This document shows positions 46,944-55,204 of a stretch of 64,000 nt of DNA, piece by piece; within the stretch, counting starts at the first letter, position 1, and the number at the start of each line of letters is the position of its first letter. Origin of the DNA: Sediminicola luteus (GTDB lineage: Bacteria > Bacteroidota > Bacteroidia > Flavobacteriales > Flavobacteriaceae); the NCBI RefSeq assembly GCF_002514735.1, contig NZ_NBWU01000004.1, positions 558,001 to 622,000 of the forward strand, written 5' to 3'. The notes under the pieces were generated by a model that had not been told where the DNA came from, did not search any database, and saw nothing but the letters and a program-made list of their open reading frames with translations. The position numbers were made by a program, and so were the translations under genes.

Positions 46944-46996
46944 TTTCGACATACTTTACTGGGTAAAAAGCATTTAAGGGCGCTTTAATGTCGAAA
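46944..46996. promoter_or_regulatory. Inverted repeat upstream of the DUF5916 gene
   Basis: TTTCGACAT (46944-46952) and ATGTCGAAA (46988-46996) are perfect inverted repeats 35 bases apart, in the region where the promoter of the minus-strand DUF5916 gene should lie. Could be a regulator site or a cruciform; no regulator can be named. Confidence 0.4.
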
Positions 46997-47188
46997 CCGG
47001 GAAGAATAGGTCGTTAACCTCTATTTTAAGGATTGCTTAACAAGGCTTTGACCGGTATTTGGAAAAGCTTAAGAAACTTGGCCGGTAAACCCCGTATTAT
47101 ATAAGCCACTGTCTAAGCTACAAACAAAACTTTAAAAAAGAAGTATTCCAATTCCACAGAAGGTAATCCCTAAAAAAAATCAATGATT

Positions 47189-47932
47189 TCAATGCGCCCG
47201 AAGCAATTCCAAGGCATGGCTACGGTAATTGCGGCCAATGGGCAACTCCCTACCATCTACCTCAACCATAATGTTGTTGTAGGCATTTACCTTATCCAAG
47301 GCCACGATAAAAGAGCGGTGGATACGTACAAAGCGGGGTTTGGGTAATTTTTCCTCCAAATAACTGATCCGCTGATTGGTACTGACTTCACGGCCCTGTA
47401 CATGAACAAGTACTTTATCGTTTAGGCTTTCTAGATAATATATCTGGGTCAGATCCAGTTTAACCACCTTACGATCCGATTTAATGTAGATCGTGGCCTT
47501 ATCTTGTGGTTCTTCTTCTGTAGGTGGGTCTGCCAGCGGTTCAAAAGCTGGGTGGGTTTGTCCACATAAAAACCGATGGGCCTTGGCTACGGTCTTCAAA
47601 AATCGGGTGAGGGATATGGGCTTTAAAAGATAATCGATCGCATCGAGCTCAAAGGCCTGAATGGCATATTCCCTATAAGCCGTGGTAAAAACCACCAAGG
47701 GCGGATTTTTAAGGGATTGCAATAGCTCCAAACCATTTAACTTCGGCATTTTGATATCGAGAAAAACCAAATCGATACCGCCTTCTTGAATATGTTTAAA
47801 GGCCTCTAAAGCATTACCACAACTAGCCACTACCTCCAATTGATCCATTTCTTGGGCATATTGCTCCAAGACATCGCGGGCCAAAGGCTCATCGTCTACG
47901 ATAATGCATTTTATCTTAGTTTGTTTTCCCAT
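47189..47932 (-). CDS. LytTR-type response regulator
   Basis: 247 residues from the Met whose codon ends at 47932, which overlaps the end of the sensor kinase gene by 17 bases; an earlier start adds eleven residues without homology. Receiver domain with phospho-acceptor Asp59 in IDLVFLDIKMPKLNG and the invariant Lys in the third loop; LytTR DNA-binding domain from about residue 145 (IYIKSDRKVVKLDLTQIYYLESLNDKVLVH ... FVRIHRSFIVALDKV). Partner of the adjacent LytS-like kinase. Confidence 0.95.
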   Translation of the reverse strand: MGKQTKIKCIIVDDEPLARDVLEQYAQEMDQLEVVASCGNALEAFKHIQEGGIDLVFLDIKMPKLNGLELLQSLKNPPLVVFTTAYREYAIQAFELDAIDYLLKPISLTRFLKTVAKAHRFLCGQTHPAFEPLADPPTEEEPQDKATIYIKSDRKVVKLDLTQIYYLESLNDKVLVHVQGREVSTNQRISYLEEKLPKPRFVRIHRSFIVALDKVNAYNNIMVEVDGRELPIGRNYRSHALELLRAH

Positions 47933-49007
47933 CGATCCAAGTTTCCGGAAGTTTTCCCAGGTCAATTTCCAGTTTTACCAAAAAACTCTCCGCTTCTTCC
48001 AATATACGGAGATTGTGCCTATCGGGATAAAACAGCTGTAATCTGCGTTTCACATTTTTAAGTCCAATATTCTTGTCCGTATCCAAATCTTTCTTTCCTT
48101 CTAACTTGGGGGTACGGCTATTTTCGACCAAAAAATTGAGCTGATATTGTTGTAGTGAGAGATTAATATGTATCCAAGAATCGTCCAACTCCGAATCAAC
48201 CCCATGTTTAAAGGCGTTTTCTACAAAGGGTAACAATAGCAGGGCCGGAATGAGGGCATCGGGACGGTCGATCGTTTTGTTGGTGTTTATAGTCAACGAA
48301 TCGCTATACCGCAGCCTTTCCAACTCTACCAAATTCATCAATTGTTCCCACTCGCGACCAATACTTATAAAACGATCATTGCATTCGTACAGCATATAGT
48401 CCATAAACTTGGAGAGGCCCAAAACAGCCTTGGGCGTTTTATCTGATTTGGAAAGCGATAACGAATAAATGCTATTCAGGGTATTGAATAAAAAATGGGG
48501 ATGTATCTGCGATTTTAAAAATTTGAGTTCGGTGGCCACCTTTTCCTTTTCCAATTCTTTGTTACGTTTATCCTTGGCATAATAAAACAGTTGAAGTTTT
48601 ATAGCCATGGCCACGAAAATGGGATAGTACACCTGTATCAGGGAGTGCATTACCTTGGGCAGGTACCATACCGGGGTTTTCCAATATTCGTTTTCCGGAT
48701 TGAACCAATGGTATAAAAAAGCCCAGTTCAAATAACGGTATATCAATGCCATGACAACCGTCAACACCAGTGACCATAGGATAAACAATCCCGTTTTTTT
48801 CCGATAAAGAAAACGAGGCATTAGGTAATACAAGGTTATATAGGTGGGAACGATCTGGGTGGGTAATAAGAATAGTATTTGCTGGCACTCTTCCCAATAA
48901 TTATCATCGTAACCACCCCACATAACGGTATATAGGGCTACATATACCACCCAAAAAATTAGGTGATACCCTAATCTGTATTTACCGTCAATAATCCGCT
49001 CTAGCAT
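47916..49007 (-). CDS. LytS/YehU-type sensor histidine kinase
   Basis: 363 residues. Four membrane segments in the first ~140 residues, a short coiled coil, then the His-kinase core with LKSQIHPHFLFNTLNSIYS (phospho-acceptor His171) and an ATP-binding part (LIPALLLLPFVENAFKHG, DKNIGLKNVKRRLQLFY). Overlaps the downstream response-regulator gene, so the two form a coupled operon. Signal unknown. Confidence 0.94.
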   Translation of the reverse strand: MLERIIDGKYRLGYHLIFWVVYVALYTVMWGGYDDNYWEECQQILFLLPTQIVPTYITLYYLMPRFLYRKKTGLFILWSLVLTVVMALIYRYLNWAFLYHWFNPENEYWKTPVWYLPKVMHSLIQVYYPIFVAMAIKLQLFYYAKDKRNKELEKEKVATELKFLKSQIHPHFLFNTLNSIYSLSLSKSDKTPKAVLGLSKFMDYMLYECNDRFISIGREWEQLMNLVELERLRYSDSLTINTNKTIDRPDALIPALLLLPFVENAFKHGVDSELDDSWIHINLSLQQYQLNFLVENSRTPKLEGKKDLDTDKNIGLKNVKRRLQLFYPDRHNLRILEEAESFLVKLEIDLGKLPETWIDGKTN

Positions 49008-49162
49008 ATATTCGCCTTAATACCAAAGTGAAAGTACGAATTCGCTTAAAAGTTTACCAATTAAAACCGGATACGTCAGTATTCGGTCGGGAAACAACCA
49101 TTAACAAAAGGTTTTGGTAAAAAAGGCTTGGTAAAAGGGGGAAAGCTACCTCAATCAATACA

Positions 49163-50452
49163 TCAACGTCTACCTCTGGATCGGCCTTGATTTCTGTTTT
49201 TATTGGTGTTCGGGGCTCCGCCTTCCCGTTTTTTCTTCCTGTTGGCGAAAAACTCTTGCTTTCTTCTTTGTTTTTCTTTGTTCCATTCCTTTTTCTCGGC
49301 TTCGGTCATGGGTTTATCGGTCTGCGGAAAAGGATGGTCGTTCACCACATCGATTCGCTTCTTGCTCAAACGCTCGATTTTTTTGATGTGTGCATTCTCT
49401 TCGGGTTCTGACATAGAGATGGCTACCCCGGCTTCCCCGGCCCTACCCGACCTTCCGATACGGTGAATATAAGTTTCGGGCACATCGGGCACATCAAAAT
49501 TGATAACATATTGCAGCTTGTCGATATCGATTCCCCTAGCGGCAATATCGGTAGCCACCAACACCCTGAGCTGGCCTTCCTTAAAGGCCTTTAAGGCACG
49601 TTGGCGCTGATTTTGGGCCTTATCGCCATGTATAGCGGCCGCATCTATGCGTTTCTTCTTTAAATCCCTTGCGATACGGTCGGCCCCATGTTTGGTACGG
49701 CTGAACAATAATACCTGCTGAATATTGCGGGACTCTAAAATATGCAGTAACAACTGCTTTTTTAGCGATTTATTGGTGAAGTATACATATTGTTGGATCG
49801 TCTCGGCTGTACTCGATACCGGGGTTACTTCAACCTTTTTCGGGTGATGTAATATCTGGTTCGAAAGGGCCTTGATATTATCGGGCATGGTCGCTGAAAA
49901 GAAGAGCGATTGCCGTTTTTTGGGGATTACCTTCAACAGTCTTTTGATATCGTGGATAAAGCCCATATCCAACATACGATCGGCCTCATCCAAAACAAAA
50001 ATCTTGATATCGTCTAAACTAATATAACCCTGATCCATAAGATCTAACAAACGACCTGGGGTCGCCACCAATATATGAACCCCTCGTTTTAGTTGTTCCA
50101 CTTGCCTCCCTTGCTTAACCCCACCAAAAATAACAGCATGTTTAAAGGGTAAATGCTTACTATAAGCTGCTATGTTCTCATCGATCTGTATGGCCAACTC
50201 CCGGGTTGGGGTAACGATCAAGGTAGAAATCTTTGCCGGGCCAATACCCAACCGCATATCATACATACGCTGTAGGATGGGTAAGGAAAAAGCAGCGGTT
50301 TTGCCCGTGCCGGTCTGGGCCACACCTAAAATATCGTGGCCTTTTAATACCAAGGGGATCGCTTGGGCCTGGATCGGTGTTGGTTCTACATAGCCTTTTT
50401 CTTCTAAGGCCTTAAGTATTTGTGATTTTAAATCGAAGGAAGTAAATTTCAT
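49163..50452 (-). CDS. DEAD-box RNA helicase, RhlE-like
   Basis: 429 residues. Q motif (FDLKSQILKALEEKGYVEPTPIQAQAIP), AQTGTGKT, PTRELA, VLDEADRMLDMGF, SAT, then the helicase C domain with ATDIAARGIDI and HRIGRSGRAG. A basic tail with RKKKREGGAPNTNKNRNQGRSRGRR is expected for an RNA-binding RhlE-type protein. Role: ribosome assembly or RNA turnover, often at low temperature. Confidence 0.95.
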   Translation of the reverse strand: MKFTSFDLKSQILKALEEKGYVEPTPIQAQAIPLVLKGHDILGVAQTGTGKTAAFSLPILQRMYDMRLGIGPAKISTLIVTPTRELAIQIDENIAAYSKHLPFKHAVIFGGVKQGRQVEQLKRGVHILVATPGRLLDLMDQGYISLDDIKIFVLDEADRMLDMGFIHDIKRLLKVIPKKRQSLFFSATMPDNIKALSNQILHHPKKVEVTPVSSTAETIQQYVYFTNKSLKKQLLLHILESRNIQQVLLFSRTKHGADRIARDLKKKRIDAAAIHGDKAQNQRQRALKAFKEGQLRVLVATDIAARGIDIDKLQYVINFDVPDVPETYIHRIGRSGRAGEAGVAISMSEPEENAHIKKIERLSKKRIDVVNDHPFPQTDKPMTEAEKKEWNKEKQRRKQEFFANRKKKREGGAPNTNKNRNQGRSRGRR

Positions 50453-50789
50453 AAAGGATGGTTCTAACCCCTTTCCTCAATACTAGGAAAGTCGGGGAAA
50501 TACAGTAAGACACATATCCATTGTCAAATATTACCTCAAGCGTATCAAACCAAAATCTAATCGCAATTCGCCTGAAATAGCTGCATTTTCCCTTTATATA
50601 GGTCACATTTGCTGGGGCAAAGCTAACCTTATTAATCGGTCTTATTCGGCTAAAACCAGAATAATTATGGTTATAAACCAAAATTGAAGCTCAAAATAAC
50701 CCTGTATTTCAACGGAAATATCCTACTTTTAAGTACGAAATCCAGTCTGGATACGTTAGAACAAAAACCATAAGCCAAACCTTATTACT
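50453..50789. other. Non-coding region between divergent helicase and Bax-inhibitor genes
   Basis: No gene seen. Both promoters must lie here; no consensus TAnnTTTG found for either with confidence. A long 5' leader for the helicase transcript is possible, as in cold-shock helicases, but no stable structure was recognised. Confidence 0.4.
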
Positions 50790-51476
50790 ATGCAAGATTT
50801 AATGAACCTTGAAGGCGCAACCACCGAAGAAAAGGCGCTCTTTTACAGAAAAACCTATGGTCATGTAGCCGGAGGTGTTTTGGTATTCATTTTGGTTGAA
50901 TACCTTTTTCTTCAATCACAAACCATTGTAAACTTTGCCCTAAGTCTTTTAGATGGGTATCTCTGGCTGATTACCTTGGGGGGCTTTATGTTGGTAACAC
51001 ATTATGCCGAATCGGTCGTTGCCAAAAGTCATGACCGAAACGTACAGTATTTGGGCTATCTATTGTATATCATTGCCGAGGCTTTCATATTTGTACCCCT
51101 AATTTATATTGCCATTGCTTATGCTAATGGTCCGGTACTACAACAAGCGGCCATACTAACCCTAAGTCTTTTTACGGGTCTCTCGGCCGTGGTATTGTTG
51201 ACCAAAAAAGACTTTTCATTTTTACGATCTATTATTACCATAGCCTCATTTATTGCCTTGGGACTAATTGTAGCCGGAATTCTTTTCGGTTTTGAACTCG
51301 GGCTTTGGTTTTCAGTGGGCATGGTGGCCCTAGCGGCCGGGGCTATTCTATATCAAACCTCAAACCTGGTACACAAATACCAAAGTGACCAATATGTGGT
51401 TGCCGCGTTAGGCCTGTTCTCGGCCCTAATGTTGTTGTTTTGGTACATATTACGCATATTCCTTTCAAGGGATTAA
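50790..51476 (+). CDS. Bax inhibitor-1/YccA family membrane protein
   Basis: 228 residues with seven hydrophobic segments. Family marks: EEKALFYRKTYGHVAGG near the N-terminus, aromatic-rich segments, and the terminal LGLFSALMLLFWYILRIF. Bacterial members (YccA, YetJ) act as pH-sensitive calcium leak channels or modulators of FtsH; function here not known more closely. Confidence 0.88.
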   Translation: MQDLMNLEGATTEEKALFYRKTYGHVAGGVLVFILVEYLFLQSQTIVNFALSLLDGYLWLITLGGFMLVTHYAESVVAKSHDRNVQYLGYLLYIIAEAFIFVPLIYIAIAYANGPVLQQAAILTLSLFTGLSAVVLLTKKDFSFLRSIITIASFIALGLIVAGILFGFELGLWFSVGMVALAAGAILYQTSNLVHKYQSDQYVVAALGLFSALMLLFWYILRIFLSRD

Positions 51477-51485
51477 TCGTAACTT

Positions 51486-51695
51486 ATACCATTTCAATTT
51501 TGAGATTCAACCAATAAAAAAACAGGAATTTTTTCTTTGGGCGAAAAAGAAATCGAAGATTCACGAACTCCTAGGAAACAGACAAGATTGTGAGCTAAAA
51601 TCTAAGCATAGCCAAAGCTACGGTTCTATTTTATTTTGATGACCAAAGGTAAAAAGAACCATTTTTTAGATGGTATTTCAATGTTGAAATGGTAT
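51486..51695. repeat. Interspersed non-coding repeat, copy A, with terminal inverted repeats
   Basis: Bounded by ATACCATTTCAA (51486-51497) and its perfect inverse TTGAAATGGTAT (51684-51695). Inside, at 51604-51626, is the core AAGCATAGC-N4-GCTACGGTTC, which recurs with N3 on the other strand at 55011-55032 in copy B. Both copies continue into an AAAAAGAA-type purine run. No open frame. It looks like a MITE-like or structured-RNA repeat. Confidence 0.6.
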
Positions 51696-51765
51696 TACAT
51701 AACTTTCCCTTCGTTTGAAATGGAATATAAGCCCGAACACAGCTTCGGGGTTTATTTTTTACCCC

Positions 51766-51800
51766 TGACACAAACCTGTCACTTGGCACGATTACTTTTG
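51766..51800 (+). promoter_or_regulatory. Promoter with palindrome before the ABM-like gene
   Basis: Palindrome TGACACAAACCTGTCA (51766-51781) lies just upstream of a -7 element TACTTTTG (51793-51800), which is 25 bases before the ATG. The palindrome spans the -33 zone, so a repressor site is plausible. Its spacing does not fit FNR or CRP. Confidence 0.5.
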
Positions 51801-51824
51801 AAGTATTAAAAAAGTTTATTCATC

Positions 51825-52136
51825 ATGTCAAACAAATCATTACAGGTAGAATGGGCCCCATTCACCATAAAAAAGGAAGATTTCGATTCCATGCTCAAAG
51901 CTTCGGACCGTATGCAAAAAGAATTTTTGAGCCAGCAAGTCGGATTCGTAGGTCGCCAGTTGCTACGTAAGTCCGATACCGAATTTACGGATCTAGTTCT
52001 CTGGGAAACGGCCGAACATGCCCAAAAAGCCATGCAAGCGGCCCAACAAAGCGAAAGTTGTGGTTCTTATTTTTCATTAATGCAAGTAGATGCTAGCCAA
52101 ATCTCACATCTCGACCTAGTAAAGGAATACCACTAA
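51825..52136 (+). CDS. Small ABM-like (dimeric alpha/beta barrel) protein
   Basis: 103 residues. VEWAPFTIKKEDFDSMLKASDRMQKEFLSQQVGFVGRQLLRKSD... DLVLWETAEHAQKAMQAAQ follows the pattern of antibiotic-biosynthesis-monooxygenase/Dabb ferredoxin-like folds (beta-alpha-beta with an aromatic W-E-T segment). Cytoplasmic. Its stop overlaps the next start (TAATG), so it is translated together with the AlkD-like protein. Function not known. Confidence 0.7.
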   Translation: MSNKSLQVEWAPFTIKKEDFDSMLKASDRMQKEFLSQQVGFVGRQLLRKSDTEFTDLVLWETAEHAQKAMQAAQQSESCGSYFSLMQVDASQISHLDLVKEYH

Positions 52137-53239
52137 TGGAACCCTTTAAAAATCTGTACAACCCAACATTCGTAAACCGCTTGGCCCAATACGGGCAGGC
52201 GGTTTATCCTGCTTTCGACCCTCGGGCATTCACAGCTTCTATTTTTACTTCCGATTGGGAAGCTTTAGAACTTAAACAACGAATGCGCCGGTTATCGGAA
52301 GCCTTACACGAACAATTCCCGAAAGATTTTGCTGAAAGTGGCCCCTTACTTTTGGTTTTGGTAGATCACATCAATTCCCAGGGGGATAAAGAAGGCTCCA
52401 TTGAATATATGTTCCTGCCTGATTTTGTGGAACAATACGGTCGTAACCAGCCCGAATTGGCCTTTGACATCATGGAAGAACTTACACAATTTACCAGTTG
52501 CGAGTTTGCCGTGAGACTGTATCTCATCGATCGGCCCGAAGTGGGCATGAAACGCATGCGAAAATGGAGTACTCACCCAAATTTGCATGTGCGCCGCCTG
52601 GCTTCTGAAGGCTGTAGGCCCCGTTTACCTTGGGCCATGGCTTTACCCTTTTTAAAAAAGGACCCTAGCCCTATTTTGCCCATCTTGGAACGGTTAAAAT
52701 CCGATGCCTCGGAATATGTACGCCGATCGGTCGCCAACAACCTCAACGACATTTCGAAAGACCATCCGGAACTGGCCTTGGAAATCGCTACCCAATGGAA
52801 GGGCTTGGACAATGAAACCGATTGGGTCGCCAAGCATGGGAGCCGGACCCTACTAAAACAAGGGAACCCCAAAGCTATGGCCCTGTTCGGGTTAGGACAT
52901 CCGGAAGGTATAGAAATTAGTGGGTTTACAATCCATACCCCCAAAATTGAAATCGGCGATTATCTGGAGTTTAGCCTACATCTTAGCAACACAACCCATA
53001 AGACCCGCAAACTACGTTTGGAATACGGTTTATATTATCTAAAGGCCAATGGCACACATTCGCGAAAGGTATTTAAGATCAGTGAAAAAGAGTACGCAGG
53101 CCAGACGACTGTCAATATCCAAAGAAGACAATCGTTTAAACCCATAACTACACGGGTATTCCATAAAGGGCATCATAAACTGAGCCCCATAATCAATGGT
53201 GTGGAATTCGAACCGATTTTGGAGTTCGAATTGCTCTAA
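52136..53239 (+). CDS. AlkD-like HEAT-repeat protein (DNA alkylation repair family)
   Basis: 367 residues of tandem helical repeats. The middle (WSTHPNLHVRRLASEGCRPRLPWA and ASEYVRRSVANNLNDISKDHPELALEIA) is characteristic of AlkD/AlkC-type glycosylase-fold proteins, followed by a C-terminal beta domain of about 100 residues (HLSNTTHKTRKLRLEYGLYYL). Members excise alkylated bases without base flipping, though many lack proven activity. Coupled to the ABM-like gene; convergent with the Rrf2 gene (one base apart). Confidence 0.85.
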   Translation: MEPFKNLYNPTFVNRLAQYGQAVYPAFDPRAFTASIFTSDWEALELKQRMRRLSEALHEQFPKDFAESGPLLLVLVDHINSQGDKEGSIEYMFLPDFVEQYGRNQPELAFDIMEELTQFTSCEFAVRLYLIDRPEVGMKRMRKWSTHPNLHVRRLASEGCRPRLPWAMALPFLKKDPSPILPILERLKSDASEYVRRSVANNLNDISKDHPELALEIATQWKGLDNETDWVAKHGSRTLLKQGNPKAMALFGLGHPEGIEISGFTIHTPKIEIGDYLEFSLHLSNTTHKTRKLRLEYGLYYLKANGTHSRKVFKISEKEYAGQTTVNIQRRQSFKPITTRVFHKGHHKLSPIINGVEFEPILEFELL

Positions 53240-53240
53240 A

Positions 53241-53666
53241 TTATGCGAGGGGGCCCAAAACTTGGGTCCCTTGGGCCAAATCGCCCAAAGTAATGGTTTC
53301 GATCTGACTTAAAAACCCCCCTTTAACCTGGGCATAATACTTGTGCAACGCACAAGGGTTCGTGGCATTACAATGGTCAAGATCAAGTATGCAATTTTTA
53401 AAACGATCTTCGCCATCTATCAAGTAGACTACGCTATCTATATGCTTGCTTTTATTCTCCGGGCTCAGGTAAAACCCACCATGAGGCCCTTTTAACGAGC
53501 TAATTACCCCTTCCCTGCTCAGCTTCTGTAGTAACTTACCTAAATATGGTGCAGGTACCTGGGTCTTTTCCGCTAGTTCTTTAATTCCATATTTCCGGTT
53601 CACACTAGAATGACCTGCCAAATAAGAAATGGCTTTAAGCGAGTATTTTAAGGAGTTTGAGAACAT
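53241..53666 (-). CDS. Rrf2 family regulator with three conserved cysteines (NsrR/IscR-like)
   Basis: 141 residues. Winged helix near the N-terminus (YGIKELAEKTQVPAPYLGKLLQKLSREGVISSLKGPHGGFYL) and three Cys at 92, 99 and 105 in NCILDLDHCNATNPC, giving C-x6-C-x5-C. This is one residue longer in the first gap than the C-x5-C-x5-C of IscR and many NsrR proteins, but fits an Fe-S-binding Rrf2 regulator. Divergent from the nos genes, so an NO- or iron-responsive repressor of them is the natural inference. Confidence 0.88.
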   Translation of the reverse strand: MFSNSLKYSLKAISYLAGHSSVNRKYGIKELAEKTQVPAPYLGKLLQKLSREGVISSLKGPHGGFYLSPENKSKHIDSVVYLIDGEDRFKNCILDLDHCNATNPCALHKYYAQVKGGFLSQIETITLGDLAQGTQVLGPLA

Positions 53667-53690
53667 GTGGTTAGTTTGTTACAAATTTAT

Positions 53691-53756
53691 AAAAGACCAT
53701 TTAATCTTTTAACTGATTTTTGTCATGTTTTTTTTTAGGCCTTCGCTTTAGTTTTG
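53691..53756 (+). promoter_or_regulatory. Promoter of the nos-linked cytochrome gene with two candidate operators
   Basis: -7 element TAGTTTTG at 53749-53756, 22 bases before the ATG at 53778. Centred about 43 bases upstream of the expected start point is CTGATTTTTGTCAT (53713-53726), an imperfect match to the FNR-type TTGAT-N4-ATCAA in an activating position. Further up, AAAAGA-N8-TCTTTT (53691-53710) is a 20-bp palindrome that could bind the divergent Rrf2 protein. Confidence 0.5.
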
Positions 53757-53777
53757 CTGCATAAAATTAGATATTCT

Positions 53778-54281
53778 ATGAGAACAATCACTAAAATTTG
53801 TGCTTTGCTCTTTGTTTTTAGCCTTGTTGCCTGTGGTGGGGGTGAAAAAAAAGAGAAGGAATCTTTTGCCATAAAGAAAGCTAAAACCGAAACCACTAAG
53901 GTAGAAAAGAAGGAAAATTCCAGTGTTCCTGCCTCCAAAAAAGTGGATTTGGAATCAAAAGGCGTCGGTCCCATTACGTCTATTACACTTAATGCCAAAA
54001 TCGATAAAGCTATGGCGGCAAAAGGGGAAGAAACCTTTAAAAAAATGTGTACGGCCTGTCACCGTATTGGCAAAAAATTCATCGGTCCCGCCCCAGATGG
54101 TATAATGGAGCGTCGTACCCCGGAATGGGTTATGAACATGATCCTCAACCCCACCGAAATGGTACAAAAAGACGCCTTGGCCAAAGAACTTTTGATGGAA
54201 TTCAATGGTTCGCCAATGTCTAACCAGAACCTTTCAGAAGAAGAAGCCAGGGCCGTTGTCGAGTATTTCAGAACCCTATAA
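53778..54281 (+). CDS. Monohaem cytochrome c lipoprotein, nos-linked
   Basis: 167 residues from the Met at 53778, after the promoter. Lipobox LVAC anchors at Cys19; a Lys/Glu/Thr-rich tether follows to about residue 75. Haem motif CTACH at 91-95, with axial Met probably Met147 in GSPMSNQ. It likely passes electrons to NosZ in the periplasm, replacing the donors used by clade I systems (inference from position). Confidence 0.9.
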   Translation: MRTITKICALLFVFSLVACGGGEKKEKESFAIKKAKTETTKVEKKENSSVPASKKVDLESKGVGPITSITLNAKIDKAMAAKGEETFKKMCTACHRIGKKFIGPAPDGIMERRTPEWVMNMILNPTEMVQKDALAKELLMEFNGSPMSNQNLSEEEARAVVEYFRTL

Positions 54282-54375
54282 TATAGTTTATACGGAACAT
54301 CCTATTGCTGTTCACGGTACTCCTTAATAGTAATAGCGCATGTGCTTCGCCCTAAAACCAGTAAATATTACATAC

Positions 54376-54942
54376 ATGAAATCAACCTCCCTTTTTCTAT
54401 TAAGTGCTTTCGCCATCTTAGTGGCGGTTAGCTGTAAACAGGAAACCAAAACTGCCCCTGCGGAAAGCAGTTCTGAGTCTACCGAAGTTACCAAACCCCA
54501 AGGCCAAGCTTTTTTAAAGGATGATGAGGCCCAACCCAATGTACTCGATATAGCCATTGGCTCTAAAGACCACACCACCCTGGTAGCAGCCGTACAGGCC
54601 GCTCAACTTGAAAATGCTTTGGTTAACGCCGGTCCCTTAATGGTATTCGCCCCTACCAATGCCGCTTTCGATGCCCTACCGGAAGGAACCGTGGAAACCT
54701 TGTTAAAGCCTGAGAACAAAGCCAAACTGGCCTACATACTCAAACATCACGTTACCCCTGGCAACTACTCAAAAGACTTTATAAAAAAGTTCAAAAAATT
54801 AGGGCAGGCCAGTAACGAGAATATCCCGGTAGAGGTAAAAGGTGACGATGTTTACGTAGGTGGTGCCAAGATCATTGGCAGTGTCAAGGCCGGTAATGGT
54901 ATCGTACACGTGGTAGACAAGGTTATTTTACCTGCAAATTAA
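54376..54942 (+). CDS. Fasciclin-domain lipoprotein, nos-linked
   Basis: 188 residues from the Met at 54376. Lipobox VAVSC anchors at Cys20. One FAS1 domain: LVAAVQAAQLENALVNAGPLMVFAPTNAAFDALPEGTVETLL, YILKHHVTPGNYS and NGIVHVVDKVILP. Fasciclin lipoproteins occur next to nosZ in many Bacteroidota; their role is unknown, possibly adhesion or maturation of periplasmic proteins. Confidence 0.9.
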   Translation: MKSTSLFLLSAFAILVAVSCKQETKTAPAESSSESTEVTKPQGQAFLKDDEAQPNVLDIAIGSKDHTTLVAAVQAAQLENALVNAGPLMVFAPTNAAFDALPEGTVETLLKPENKAKLAYILKHHVTPGNYSKDFIKKFKKLGQASNENIPVEVKGDDVYVGGAKIIGSVKAGNGIVHVVDKVILPAN

Positions 54943-55102
54943 GAGACTGTTTTGAAATATGTCAATTGTTTTTTTATGCTTCTTTTTGCGCCCTATTTCG
55001 TTAGAATTTTGAACCGTAGCCCAGCTATGCTTAAAAATTTTGCCTTATAAAGCATCAAAAACAACCTGTAAAAATTCCAATCACACATTTCAAAAAAGTC
55101 TC
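54943..55102. repeat. Interspersed non-coding repeat, copy B, with terminal inverted repeats
   Basis: Begins directly after the fasciclin stop codon. Left end GAGACTGTTTTGAAATATGT (54943-54962) pairs with the right end (55083-55102, ...CAAAAAAGTCTC) at 18 of 20 positions. The core GAACCGTAGC-N3-GCTATGCTT (55011-55032) is the reverse complement of that in copy A at 51604. No open frame. Confidence 0.65.
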
Positions 55103-55123
55103 TAAATCTCAATTCCAATACAA

Positions 55124-55143
55124 CCAATGCCCTATGGCATTGG
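55124..55143 (+). promoter_or_regulatory. Perfect hairpin/palindrome upstream of nosZ
   Basis: CCAATGCC (55124-55131) and GGCATTGG (55136-55143) with loop CTAT, about 60 bases before the nosZ ATG. No T run, so it is more likely an operator or a 5' RNA structure than a terminator. Confidence 0.5.
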
Positions 55144-55204
55144 ATAGAAACTAGTAGTATCAGAGCTGGGTTTTCAATGTTCCCGGTTCATAAAATCGAA
55201 ATAC

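Noticed and set aside
51766-51781. TGACA-N6-TGTCA palindrome as an FNR or CRP box
   Set aside because: The half-site order and spacing do not match TTGAT-N4-ATCAA or TGTGA-N6-TCACA; kept only as an unnamed palindrome.
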